Shown one piece after another: positions 1 to 9,191 of a stretch of 64,000 nt of DNA. The stretch lies in contig JAJRQG010000007.1 in NCBI GenBank assembly GCA_024280395.1, forward strand, positions 1 through 64,000, in the 5' to 3' direction. This DNA comes from Gammaproteobacteria bacterium (GTDB lineage: Bacteria; Pseudomonadota; Gammaproteobacteria; Xanthomonadales; Marinicellaceae). Under the pieces are notes generated by a model, which was not told where the DNA came from, ran no database searches, and saw only the letters and a list, made by a program, of their open reading frames with translations. The first letter of the stretch is position 1. Each line of letters opens with the position of its first letter. The translations under genes were made by a program, and so were the position numbers.

Positions 1-1706
1 CAAGAATCATTGTTGTTGTATCGATAAACTCCCGTAGAACTCACACCCGCAATTAAATCTCCTTGATAAACATTTAGCATATCAGCTGTGGTTCTTCCTG
101 TTAAGTCATCTACTGTTGACCCATCCCAAGATATTATTTTATTGGAACCATTAAGCCTAGCAGCGATAACCAATTTATTATTCCAAACCGTCATCACACT
201 ATTTTGTCTAACTATTACATTGGGAATGACTACATTGCTCCAACTACTGCCATTCCATTTAGCAAAATTACTAACCGATATACCATCTGCACTATTAAAT
301 GCTCCGATGGCATACAGATCACCATTGTATTCCTGCATGTTTTCAATCCATCCCTGACCAATAGACTGAGTAAGCTCCCCCATTGATTGCCAGCGATTAT
401 TGCTGTCAAGAAAAGCAGCATAGTTACTTCTTTGGTCTCCAAATTCTGTTGGTTCACCAAAAGCAACAATAGAATTTTGAAATTTTGTTATAGCTAAGTC
501 TTGATTATTGAACGTTGATACTGGCGAATTTTCTATACTCTTCCAAGAACTATTGTCATAACAAATAACATTTCTCCAATACAAAGGCGCACCAAATGGC
601 GGCTGTACTTGCATGCAAAACTCGGATTGTGCCTGCAACAACTCAGTTACAGCACCTAAATCACCTAACTGTTGTGCATCAGGAATCGCTTGCCATTCTA
701 AATTCATCAACACTGCCACACCTTTGGCATTGGGATCTATTGCAGTAAAATCTCCGGTTGCATACAAAGGGCCTAGGCCAAAAGCTATGTGATTTGTGCC
801 TGTATCAAGTCCAATTGATGATGCCGTAGTTGGCGCCCAAAAATCACCACCAATATCATAATCAGAGATACTGCCTGCTGTATCACCTGAAATATCTGTC
901 GAAAATTTACTTGTAATGGTTATAACATTGCCATTCATTACCATATCATTTTGAATAAGTAAATTTCCATCTGTGACGCCAATCTCTGTCCATTTTGGGG
1001 TAGCTTTATTCCATTTGTTAATTATCCCGCCTGAATTTGTAAATACAAAACTTGAAGTGGAAAGAATAGAAACTACAGAAGTGTCGATACCATTACCCGG
1101 ATTTGCACTGTCTCCAACCAATGGTTCCCACGTGTTACCATCAGTTCTCACAATGTGATTTGCAGAGATGCCAGCACCTACAGTTAGAAACAATCCACCA
1201 ACATAGAGAGCTGTGTTATTAATGTCAGATTCTACAGCATAAACAATATTATCAGGCCCATTGCCAATACCATTGGGTTGATACCAGCCCGAAGTTGGCG
1301 AGTAACAGGCAAAATAATTCATATTAACTACACCGGCTAAATTGGCAAAATCCCCACCAACACAGATATCTGGTCCAAAAGCTTCTATGGCTTTGATAGT
1401 ATTTGTACCCGAATAAAATTCAGGGCAAACACTTGTACCATTGCTGATGTCGCCAGATGTGGAAAGAATTCGGTTTTTGTATGTGATAAATACATGGCAT
1501 TCTAAATCACCATTTGAATTGATATATTTAACAGGGATCTTACCGGGAATGACGGCAACAAAACCTTCACTGTTTCCATCCAATAAACCAATGGGGTAAT
1601 TCCCCAAGCCCCCAGCAAAAATTTTTGACCACAAAAGCCCATCACTGGCAGCATGGCACAGGTTTAAGGTTGACACAGTTAATAACACAAAAATCTTAAA
1701 TCGCAT
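1..1706 (-). CDS. Secreted beta-propeller-like protein, C-terminus beyond the window
   Basis: The frame is open from an ATG at 1706 to the left edge (about 568 codons, no stop), so the gene is 3'-truncated by the window. The N-terminus is a clear Sec signal peptide (MRFKIFVLLTVSTLNLCHA, cleavage before ASDG). The mature part is rich in Gly, Asn, Asp and Trp and carries spaced repeats of the type LYVGGxF..., VxxDGNTWEPL and FAKWNGSSWSNV, as in bacterial Rax2/kelch-like propellers in which each blade reports a measured value. Few Cys, no catalytic motif seen. It probably acts at or outside the outer membrane. It stands alone on the minus strand. Function unknown; the family assignment rests on repeat style only. 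Confidence 0.75.
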   Translation of the reverse strand, partial: MRFKIFVLLTVSTLNLCHAASDGLLWSKIFAGGLGNYPIGLLDGNSEGFVAVIPGKIPVKYINSNGDLECHVFITYKNRILSTSGDISNGTSVCPEFYSGTNTIKAIEAFGPDICVGGDFANLAGVVNMNYFACYSPTSGWYQPNGIGNGPDNIVYAVESDINNTALYVGGLFLTVGAGISANHIVRTDGNTWEPLVGDSANPGNGIDTSVVSILSTSSFVFTNSGGIINKWNKATPKWTEIGVTDGNLLIQNDMVMNGNVITITSKFSTDISGDTAGSISDYDIGGDFWAPTTASSIGLDTGTNHIAFGLGPLYATGDFTAIDPNAKGVAVLMNLEWQAIPDAQQLGDLGAVTELLQAQSEFCMQVQPPFGAPLYWRNVICYDNSSWKSIENSPVSTFNNQDLAITKFQNSIVAFGEPTEFGDQRSNYAAFLDSNNRWQSMGELTQSIGQGWIENMQEYNGDLYAIGAFNSADGISVSNFAKWNGSSWSNVVIPNVIVRQNSVMTVWNNKLVIAARLNGSNKIISWDGSTVDDLTGRTTADMLNVYQGDLIAGVSSTGVYRYNNNDS

Positions 1707-1759
1707 GAATGACTCCTAATAATTCGTCGCTATTAGTACATGCGAAAAAAAACAGAAAA

Positions 1760-2355
1760 CTACGCCAACATTTTTATATATTTTTCAACAACATCTTCTG
1801 GATGGATTAAATGTAAATAGTCTTCACCGGACCAAGCCTTGGACCTTAATTGGGTTTTCATGGGTGGAGGCATTATGATTTGAACATCAACTTTCGAACT
1901 CTCCAGTTCTTCTTTCAAGGTGCTGGCAAAGTGAGCAATGGCAGATTTAACCACACCATAAGCACCCCAATAGGCTTTGACAGTAACTGCCAAATCTTCT
2001 AAGGTAAAGATGATTTTTCCTTTGGGTTTTTGCAACAGTGGAATCAAGGGTTGGGTTAATAAAATCGGAGAATTAACATTAATCTGCATTTCTTTTAACC
2101 AGCGTGGAGCTTCATAATGGACAAACTCAATTAACCCCGAAAACTCAGCCTCAGTATGAATCAAGCCATCCAACTTGCCTAAATTTTCATCAATGGTTTT
2201 AGCCAGTACAATAAAATCATTGGGTATGGCGCCTACCAAGTCCATCGGATAAACCACCGGCTCTTTGCCGCCTTGTTCAACAATCTTGCCGCACATAATA
2301 TTTAAAGAACGGGTTTTTTGTCCGAAATAATCACATCTGGTTGTTGCTTGCACAC
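1760..2355 (-). pseudogene. Decayed duplicate of the YciK-like SDR gene at 5955-6638
   Basis: From residue SLNIMCGKI onward the translation matches the intact SDR at 5955-6638 at roughly four residues in five by eye, including VNVNSP-type strand residues and the YxxxK pair (here YGVVK). The N-terminal nucleotide-binding segment with TGxxxGxG is absent. Upstream codons encoding VCKQQPDVIISD, homologous to the intact gene, lie in another frame. The two frames are joined at a run of six T (2314-2319) where one base is missing relative to the intact copy. Upstream of 2355 the similarity stops. A product from the remaining frame would lack its cofactor loop, so this is called a truncated, frameshifted pseudogene. 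Confidence 0.85.
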
Positions 2356-2571
2356 TTGAGCTGGAAAGAATATTTGAGCGGGTTTAGTCAAAATCCCCTT
2401 TGTTCTCGCCATATAGCCAACTATTTTCCTCAAATAAAACTCTGATAATACAAAAATACAGGTTTTCCCTCGCTTGGGACGCTCATCTCATCATGCACTT
2501 TATTAGTGGGCAGATTATGCCAAAAATATATTTAATATGTTAGTATAGACCTTTACTAAAATTTTCGTATT

Positions 2572-5500
2572 ATGCAAAAACATAGTCTCAATACAGTAAT
2601 AATTGGCCTCTTATTTCTTTTAATGACAACAATATGTCAATCATTTGAAAAACCTTCTGCTTATGCCCCCTTATCACAGAGCGCCTTTCAAAAAATAGAC
2701 ACAACCGGTTTTAATAAAAAAAACAACAGCATAGTTTTACCTTTAAGCCACAAGAAAAGTGCTTTATTTACCATTCTTAGAAGATACAAACATAGCAATG
2801 GTGACACCAGTATTCAAGGTCAGTTAGCAGACAACAAAGGTCATATTTCAGCCACTATTGGCAACGGCAGTATTTTTGGACAAATGCATATTGGCAAAAC
2901 CCATTATATTCTTACTACCGAAGGAACGGGAAGTTTTGTCATTGAACTCCCTCAATCAGGACTAAATTTTAATGGGTGTGGTTTTGATCATACAAACAAC
3001 AATGACAGCAAGATAGCAACTATTTCAAATCAGAACGAAACCTCAAAAGCAGACAAAACCGTTATTGATTTTCTTGTATTGTACAGTCAAGGAATTGTTG
3101 ACAGATATCCAGGGGACCTACTTGAAACTCGCTTAAATCAGTATTTCAATATAAGCAATCAAGTATTTGCCAATTCGAATGTAAACCTCAGTATAAGACT
3201 TGTTGCTACTAAACAAACCTCCTACGAACCTTTTAATTCAAATCTTGAAGCCAGAAATCATTTACAGTTAAGTCTTTCAGGGGTTAATATTTCTGGGCTC
3301 GAAACAGTCAAACAAGACAGAGAATTGTATGGGGCAGATATGGTGGTACTTATTCGTCCTCACAATATGGACACACGAGGCAATTGTGGTATAGCTTTTT
3401 TTCCAACCACCAATACTGACGGATTGGGTTATAATCCCAGTTACGGAGTACATATCATGAGTGATGGCATGAGTAGCTGGTCAATTTGCACTGATCAATT
3501 ACTTGTTCATGAACTGGGCCATAATTTAGGGGCCGGCCATCATAACGTTACAGCTCCACAAAGATTTATGCCAGCAGCAGCAGGTTTTGCTAAATTAGGG
3601 CAATTTACTACCGTTATGGGCTCTTTTGGCACCGGACAAGCAGAAAGATTTTTAGAAATCAACGTTTTTTCCAACCCCAATATTCTCTGCGGTGGAGTGG
3701 CCTGTGGATCACAAGTGGACTTTAACAATGTTAATGTGATCAACCAAATGAAGGACATTGTTGCCAATTATCAACCCAGTATTTCTACACTGCCCATCCC
3801 TGAATTTAACAAAGTAAATTCTGATCAAGATTCTGATGGAGTCAGTGATTGGGAAGACCCTTTTCCATTTGACCCAACAGAAACCAATGATTCAGACAAT
3901 GATGGTGTTGGAGACAATGTTGATGTGTTTCCATCAAATGCATCTGAAGCTTATGACTTTGACAATGATGGTCTTGGTAACAATGAAGACAATGACGATG
4001 ACAATGATGGTATTGAAGATTTTTTAGATCTATTTCCATTTAATCCATCTGAAACTGAAGATACAGATTTTGATGGTGTTGGTGACAACAGTGATTTGTT
4101 TCCCAATAACAACGCCGAACAACAAGACTTTGATCTAGACGGAATTGGTGATAATTTAGACAACGATGATGACAATGATACATATATTGACCTAGACAGC
4201 AGCGCTCAAGATTTACTTGTTATCAATACTGGTAACAACCAAATTCTTAGAATTGATGCACAAACTGGCGATTCACACGGCATAGAAATTTTGTCTACTG
4301 AAGGACTGTTGACTTACCAGTCTGACTTAACCTATCGTCAAGAATCTCAAATTTTGTTGTATACCAGTTCAAGTAGCATTAAAAGACTTAATTTAATGAC
4401 CAGAGAAGCTTTAGGGTTATTTATACCTCCCTATGATCATTTAGAGGGCGCGAATATTGGTACAGGATTTCCTACCAGCTTAAGTAGCATAAATAACGGG
4501 AAGTCTTTAGCCATAACTAGATTAAACAATCCTAGAGTATTAATAACTAAAGGGCAAGAGAAAGCTTTTTTTGATTATTCTTACGATTGGGGTTTGGCAT
4601 TTGGTGCCAGGCCAATTGATATTGTTTCTCTCGAAGAAAACAGCTACATTTTAGACAAAACAGGTTTTTTGTATGTTTCAAGTTCTCCATCAACAATTGA
4701 ACTCATTGAAACTACAAGAGGTCTATTTCAAAACTGGTTTGATAAACCATTCGCCCTTGCAATTAACGCCAACAATACACTATACGTTACCAATCAAAAC
4801 TCGAATTCCGTTGGTACAGTTAATATGGATGACGGATCAGTTACGGAAGTTTTTATTGATCTGGAGAATCATGGCTATTCAAATCCAACAGGTATAGTCG
4901 TTACAAATAATAACATTCTTTTGGTTGCTGCCCACGATCAAAATGCTGTTCTAAAGTTTAATGCAGAAACGGGCGAATATTTAGGCGTGTTGCTCAAAAG
5001 CAATGGTCTAGATAACCCACACAAAATGATTTTGGTTCCTAAACTTAACGATCGATTTCATCACGATGCCACCAAAGTAATCAAACCCAATGCAGGACTA
5101 TGGTATAACCCAGAAACCAATGGTAGAGGATTTGATATACAAGTATTCAACAACAGATTATCTGTTATTTGGTATACTTTTGATGATGAAGGGTTGCCTA
5201 CTTGGTATATCAGCTCAGGCGATTTAAATGGCTTTGAATATACAGGTAACTTTGACAAAACCCATTTGAATCCTGACGGTTCTTTTTCACTAGAAAATGT
5301 GGGGACTATTTCCATTGAATTCAGCGATGAAAGAAATGCACAGATAAACTGGCAAATTAACAACGTTCAAGGATCCGAAGCCATTCAATGGTTGGTCTGG
5401 AGCTATGCCGAAGAAATTGAAAATTATACAGGATTATGGGGACGCCCTGATGGGCCTGGGTGGGGTGTTTCTATTGCTACAATTGGTCAGACTTCTATTG

Positions 5501-5796
5501 CAATCCCTTATATTTATGACTCAGCTGGTGAACCACGTTGGATAATCAGCAATCCAGTTACCACAAGCTCTCCTTTAAGTTTTGATTTCAATGCCATTTT
5601 TAGTGATACCTTGTGCCCAAGTTGCACAGGAAAATCTGCCTTTACAACAAGCCCCGCTGGCACTATGGTATTGGATTTAACCACCAATAAAACTTGGAAC
5701 AGTAACATTCAATTTCCAACACCTGTGTCTGGAGAATGGTTATTAAATAACACTGAAATCAAATTGTTTTCATCAGAAGCAACAAGACCCAGATAA
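2572..5796 (+). CDS. Secreted reprolysin-like zinc metalloprotease with TSP3 repeats and propeller
   Basis: 1074 residues with a signal peptide (about 1-24). The catalytic domain has the metzincin motif HELGHNLGAGH (H313, E314, H317, H323) and a later TTVMGSF that fits a Met-turn, so it is a zinc endopeptidase of the M12/M72-like group. Residues about 417-543 are Asp-rich calcium-binding thrombospondin type-3 repeats (DxDxDGxxD patterns). About 545-830 look like an NHL-type beta-propeller. The C-terminus (about 840-1074) has two copies of a domain beginning GLWYNPETNGRGFD and GLWGRPDGPGWGV. Probably exported and calcium-stabilised; substrate unknown. It has its own upstream intergenic region and is flanked by the two SDR copies. 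Confidence 0.9.
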   Translation: MQKHSLNTVIIGLLFLLMTTICQSFEKPSAYAPLSQSAFQKIDTTGFNKKNNSIVLPLSHKKSALFTILRRYKHSNGDTSIQGQLADNKGHISATIGNGSIFGQMHIGKTHYILTTEGTGSFVIELPQSGLNFNGCGFDHTNNNDSKIATISNQNETSKADKTVIDFLVLYSQGIVDRYPGDLLETRLNQYFNISNQVFANSNVNLSIRLVATKQTSYEPFNSNLEARNHLQLSLSGVNISGLETVKQDRELYGADMVVLIRPHNMDTRGNCGIAFFPTTNTDGLGYNPSYGVHIMSDGMSSWSICTDQLLVHELGHNLGAGHHNVTAPQRFMPAAAGFAKLGQFTTVMGSFGTGQAERFLEINVFSNPNILCGGVACGSQVDFNNVNVINQMKDIVANYQPSISTLPIPEFNKVNSDQDSDGVSDWEDPFPFDPTETNDSDNDGVGDNVDVFPSNASEAYDFDNDGLGNNEDNDDDNDGIEDFLDLFPFNPSETEDTDFDGVGDNSDLFPNNNAEQQDFDLDGIGDNLDNDDDNDTYIDLDSSAQDLLVINTGNNQILRIDAQTGDSHGIEILSTEGLLTYQSDLTYRQESQILLYTSSSSIKRLNLMTREALGLFIPPYDHLEGANIGTGFPTSLSSINNGKSLAITRLNNPRVLITKGQEKAFFDYSYDWGLAFGARPIDIVSLEENSYILDKTGFLYVSSSPSTIELIETTRGLFQNWFDKPFALAINANNTLYVTNQNSNSVGTVNMDDGSVTEVFIDLENHGYSNPTGIVVTNNNILLVAAHDQNAVLKFNAETGEYLGVLLKSNGLDNPHKMILVPKLNDRFHHDATKVIKPNAGLWYNPETNGRGFDIQVFNNRLSVIWYTFDDEGLPTWYISSGDLNGFEYTGNFDKTHLNPDGSFSLENVGTISIEFSDERNAQINWQINNVQGSEAIQWLVWSYAEEIENYTGLWGRPDGPGWGVSIATIGQTSIAIPYIYDSAGEPRWIISNPVTTSSPLSFDFNAIFSDTLCPSCTGKSAFTTSPAGTMVLDLTTNKTWNSNIQFPTPVSGEWLLNNTEIKLFSSEATRPR

Positions 5797-5954
5797 CACA
5801 AACTATAATAGAGGCCTTTGCATGACTATATGGCGAAAGAAAAAATAGAGAAAATTTGCCAAATTGAGGCGAAAATTGCAGGTAATAGCTGGCTATTGGC
5901 CAAGTTTTCAACGATAAGTTGGTGAATTTAATCATTTTTTACTCGTCATCATAG

Positions 5955-6638
5955 TTATGCAAAGGTCTCTAATAATTTAATATACTGTTTTAACACCTGT
6001 TCAGGCAAAACCAAATGCGAATCATCTTCACCTGACCATCCTTTGGCCCTTAACTGGGTTTTCATGGGTGGAGGTGTGATGGTGTGAACTTCTACTTGAG
6101 AGCTTTCTAGTTCTTCTTTTAAGGTATTGGCAAAATGAGCAATGGCTGATTTTCCTACGCCATAAGCACCCCAATAGGCCTTGGAAATTACAGCCAAATC
6201 TTCCAATGTGAAGATAATTTTCCCTTTTGATTCTTGCAACAATGGAATAAAGGCTTGGGTTAAAAAGATAGGTGAGTTGACATTAATCTGCATTTCTTTT
6301 AACCAACGAGTGGCTTCATAATGGACAAACTCAGTCAAACCAGAAAACTCAGCGGCTGTATGAATCAAGCAATCAAGTTTTCCCAAGTTTTCTTCAATGG
6401 TTTTGGCCAATACAATGAAGTCATTGGGCGTAGCGCCCATTAAGTCCATCGGATATACCATCGGCTCTTTGCCACCTTGTTCTATAATTTTATCGCACAT
6501 TAAATTCAATGAACGTGGATTTTGATCTGAAATAATCACATCGGCCTGTTGTTTACACAATTCTAAAGCCAATGCGGAACCCAAACCTCCACAGGCCCCG
6601 GTTAAAAAAATGGTTTTGTCTTTGAGTTTATTTGGCAT
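5955..6638 (-). CDS. YciK-like short-chain dehydrogenase/reductase (SDR)
   Basis: 227 residues from an ATG at 6638 (a TTG six bases upstream is less likely). The N-terminal Rossmann motif is TGACGGLG, followed by the D-rich strand end DQNP and by MQINVNSPIFLTQAFIPLL, which resembles E. coli YciK. The catalytic pair Y-x-x-x-K is present (YGVGK), but the usual catalytic Ser segment is FTLED where YciK has FTSSS, so the canonical Ser is missing. It probably binds NAD(P), but the reaction is unknown and activity may be altered. The start overlaps the end of the DUF302 gene by 11 bases, so the two are cotranscribed. A decayed copy lies at 1760-2355. Confidence 0.85.
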   Translation of the reverse strand: MPNKLKDKTIFLTGACGGLGSALALELCKQQADVIISDQNPRSLNLMCDKIIEQGGKEPMVYPMDLMGATPNDFIVLAKTIEENLGKLDCLIHTAAEFSGLTEFVHYEATRWLKEMQINVNSPIFLTQAFIPLLQESKGKIIFTLEDLAVISKAYWGAYGVGKSAIAHFANTLKEELESSQVEVHTITPPPMKTQLRAKGWSGEDDSHLVLPEQVLKQYIKLLETFA

Positions 6639-7011
6639 TATCAATCATTTGTATGGTTAGTTCTTCTACTTCTTTGGCAATTTCTGCTAATCGCGGATCA
6701 GTTGATAAAACTGTCAGCATTTTTTCAGGTTTAATCATGCCAATCTTGGTCTGGTCATTCTCTGTAAATACAGAAATTCGACAAGGCAACGCGGTATTCA
6801 GAGTCATGTCAATGGACAAAACTTTTGCTGCTTGCTTTGGGTTACATACTTCTAGCACTTTACAATCTTCTGTGAACTCGATGCCTTTTGATCTCAAAGT
6901 TCCACCCAAATCATGGATGTGTAAAACACCGAATTGTAGGTTTATTACTTCATTTTCTAGATCTTTTACTGCAGTTTCAAAATCTTTAGAAGTGTTAACT
7001 ATATAGTACAT
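6628..7011 (-). CDS. DUF302 family protein
   Basis: 127 residues from ATG 7011, chosen because AGGA lies six bases upstream and the DUF302 domain starts at MYYIVNTSKDFETAV; a longer frame to 7068 has no such support. Conserved DUF302 features include GVLHIHDLGGTLRSKG, EVCNPKQAAKVL and LPCRISVF. DUF302 proteins are small alpha/beta proteins of unknown biochemical role, often found near redox or envelope-stress genes. No signal peptide or membrane segment is seen from this start. It is the first gene of a two-gene operon with the SDR. Confidence 0.88.
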   Translation of the reverse strand: MYYIVNTSKDFETAVKDLENEVINLQFGVLHIHDLGGTLRSKGIEFTEDCKVLEVCNPKQAAKVLSIDMTLNTALPCRISVFTENDQTKIGMIKPEKMLTVLSTDPRLAEIAKEVEELTIQMIDNAK

Positions 7012-7286
7012 GATTAATCCTATTGTGAACAATGTGGTGATTTTATCGGTATATTTCTCAATTGCCAATCAATTATGCCCTGTTTTTGAAACAAAGTATT
7101 AACTTCAAATTTCAGTTATGCCAAACTTAATGAGAGGACAATACGCATTAAATAACAACCTGAGAGCAGGCGCAACAGGCATTGTATTCTCACCCCATTG
7201 CGGTTACAGTTTGAGATACTACCCCTTTTAGCTTTTATGAATTTTCTATAACAAAGTTACAATTAAGGGTGATATCAAAACATACA

Positions 7287-8819
7287 TTAAGTAAGTTGTT
7301 GCTTGTGCATAGAATAAATCCACCGTGCGTAATAAAACATACCGATGCAAGTGATGACACCTATACCGCCCATTATGTACCAGACCACACCTATATTATG
7401 TGAATCATATAAAGTTTGAGTCAGCTGGGAAGCAGGCAATTGGGTAAATTCAACCAATTTGTCAAATGCTTCGCCTTGGGGGATTTGTTCTACCAAATTT
7501 TGCGCCATGCCTTTATCAACCAGTAAATCGCGCGAGAAAACGTCTTTAGATGCAAAAGCATGGTAAAGAGAAGGACCTATTTTAGCTTCCAATGTCCAAC
7601 CAATACCAAGCGGCAATTGGGTAAAACCCAAGTACATAGCCGTTTTGTCTGGTGGCGCGATATTACCTATAAACTCAGAACTTTTTGGACTGGATAGCAT
7701 TTCACCCACTGAGAAGATAAGGATGCTAATCACCATGAACCAAGCCCAATTAAATGATCCTATCAAGAATAGTGCAGCTGTTGCTAACATAGTACCAACC
7801 AGCATCGAGGTGGGTGCACGCATTTTGGCACTCAAGGCTGCAAATAGAAAACAAGTAATCATTATCAAACCAGCATTAAGGTTCAAAAGACCCTCAGGGC
7901 TGATACTTTGGTCTGTATTCATGCCTAACAGAAAATGCCAGGCGGAACTGGTCGTTCCTGCTGGCCCGAAAAGATCCTGAATAATTGTGCTGGTGTCTAC
8001 CCAGTCATCAATGTGAGCTGGCAATACATCGAATAATGCATTGAACATAAACCAGAATCCTGAAAATATAATCATGTAGTATATCAAAACTGGGTTTTTT
8101 AACTCATGCAGAGCTTCTTTCCATAGTGGTTCATTGATTTCTCCGGACTCTTTTTTACGTTTGGCTTCATCAAGACGTTTCTGTTTACCAGGCTCTTTAT
8201 ACATCAATAGAAACAAGAAATTAATACTAATAATTCCGGCACAGGCAAAAAATACGTTTTCCCAAGCCAAAAGTCTTAACTGTGCAGCGACCAATGGACC
8301 CATCCATCCACCAATGTTGACGGTTTGGTAGAAAACCCCCCAGGCCATTGAGCTGTTTTTTCGATTGGTTGTTTTAACCAAAGTACCCTGAATACCTGGT
8401 TTGAAAATACCCGTACCTGTCGCGAGAACAATCGCACCGGCAAAAAATCCCCAGTAGGTAGGGAAGAATCCCATAATAAGGTATCCGATTATTTTTATTA
8501 CTGTTGATGCAAAAATGGTCTGTTTGTAGCCATATCGATCAGAAAGACCTCCTGTAAAAACAGGTATAAAACTCTGAAGAAGAGCCCAAACCATCAAGAT
8601 GGTACCAAATTCGTTGAGGTTTATGCCAAGACCTCCCTTGGAAACAGGGTCTTTAGCATACAGTGTTGCGGTTGCTTTTACTCCATAATATGCCAGTCGT
8701 TCAACCAGTTCCATGCCGCCACAAATCCAGAAAACATAGCTCAAGCTTGCCAAAGCTGCAAACAGGCCAAGCTGTTTTGTATCGTTTGTACTGACCATTT
8801 TATCGTTGTGTTCTGTCAT
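7287..8819 (-). CDS. POT/PTR2-type major facilitator transporter
   Basis: 510 residues from ATG 8819, preceded by AGGGG at ideal distance (a GTG at 8831 lies inside that ribosome site and is rejected). About 12 or more hydrophobic segments. It carries the POT signature ExxER followed by YYG (E37, E40, R41), the MFS loop GGLSDRYGYK and GIFKPGIQG, as in proton-coupled oligopeptide transporters. Predicted inner-membrane proton symporter; peptide substrate inferred from family, not shown. It differs clearly from the other POT gene at 9192 and diverges from it across a 372-base gap with palindromic repeats. Confidence 0.85.
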   Translation of the reverse strand: MTEHNDKMVSTNDTKQLGLFAALASLSYVFWICGGMELVERLAYYGVKATATLYAKDPVSKGGLGINLNEFGTILMVWALLQSFIPVFTGGLSDRYGYKQTIFASTVIKIIGYLIMGFFPTYWGFFAGAIVLATGTGIFKPGIQGTLVKTTNRKNSSMAWGVFYQTVNIGGWMGPLVAAQLRLLAWENVFFACAGIISINFLFLLMYKEPGKQKRLDEAKRKKESGEINEPLWKEALHELKNPVLIYYMIIFSGFWFMFNALFDVLPAHIDDWVDTSTIIQDLFGPAGTTSSAWHFLLGMNTDQSISPEGLLNLNAGLIMITCFLFAALSAKMRAPTSMLVGTMLATAALFLIGSFNWAWFMVISILIFSVGEMLSSPKSSEFIGNIAPPDKTAMYLGFTQLPLGIGWTLEAKIGPSLYHAFASKDVFSRDLLVDKGMAQNLVEQIPQGEAFDKLVEFTQLPASQLTQTLYDSHNIGVVWYIMGGIGVITCIGMFYYARWIYSMHKQQLT

Positions 8820-9047
8820 ATATCCCCTCACCCAAATTTAAGTGTAAAAAAGCATACCTGTTCACATAAAAAATGTAAATCTTTTTATCACAATATGAGT
8901 TTGATTCTTTAAGCATCACCTCTGTACTATTTTAATAGACTGTTAATTAGATAGAGCTATTTTGATTTAAAATTTTAAGCAGAAACTAAACTGGTTGCTA
9001 GTTTGATAATATTTGCACTTACATCATATTTATTAACCTACATGGTT

Positions 9048-9067
9048 ATTCCCGTGTAGGCAAGAAT
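9048..9067. repeat. REP-like palindrome, copy 1
   Basis: ATTCCCGTGTAGGCAAGAAT has the layout of the widespread ATTCCCGC-xx-GGCGGGAAT intergenic palindrome. One arm has decayed. A second related palindrome follows 40 bases later. Confidence 0.55.
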
Positions 9068-9108
9068 CCATTTACTATAAGATAGTTATTTGCTACTATG
9101 GGTCGTTT

Positions 9109-9126
9109 TTCTCACGTAAGTGGGAA
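9109..9126. repeat. REP-like palindrome, copy 2
   Basis: TTCTCAC-GTAA-GTGGGAA forms a 7-bp stem with one G-T pair, in the same family as the element at 9048. Both lie upstream of the rightward POT gene. Confidence 0.55.
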
Positions 9127-9191
9127 TCAATTTTTTAAGCTTGAAAGGCAATGAGCTTAGCAATAGATAATTTATTTTAAAGGGGACATTT

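Larger units (their letters stand above)
8820..9191. other. Divergent intergenic region between two POT transporters
   Basis: This 372-base AT-rich stretch carries no convincing ORF. It must contain promoters for both transporters, but I cannot place them reliably. The ribosome site of the right-hand gene is AAAGGGG just before 9192. The recognisable content is two REP-like palindromes at 9048-9067 and 9109-9126. Confidence 0.6.

Noticed and set aside
3842-4175. Open frames antisense and in alternate frame to the Asp-rich repeat region of the protease
   Set aside because: They arise from the repetitive GAT/GAC codons of the calcium-binding repeats, have no ribosome sites and give low-complexity Ser/Leu or Met-rich peptides.
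6243-6270. GGAATAAA inside the SDR gene as another ECF promoter
   Set aside because: No AACATCT follows at 12 bases and it lies within a coding region antisense to the gene.
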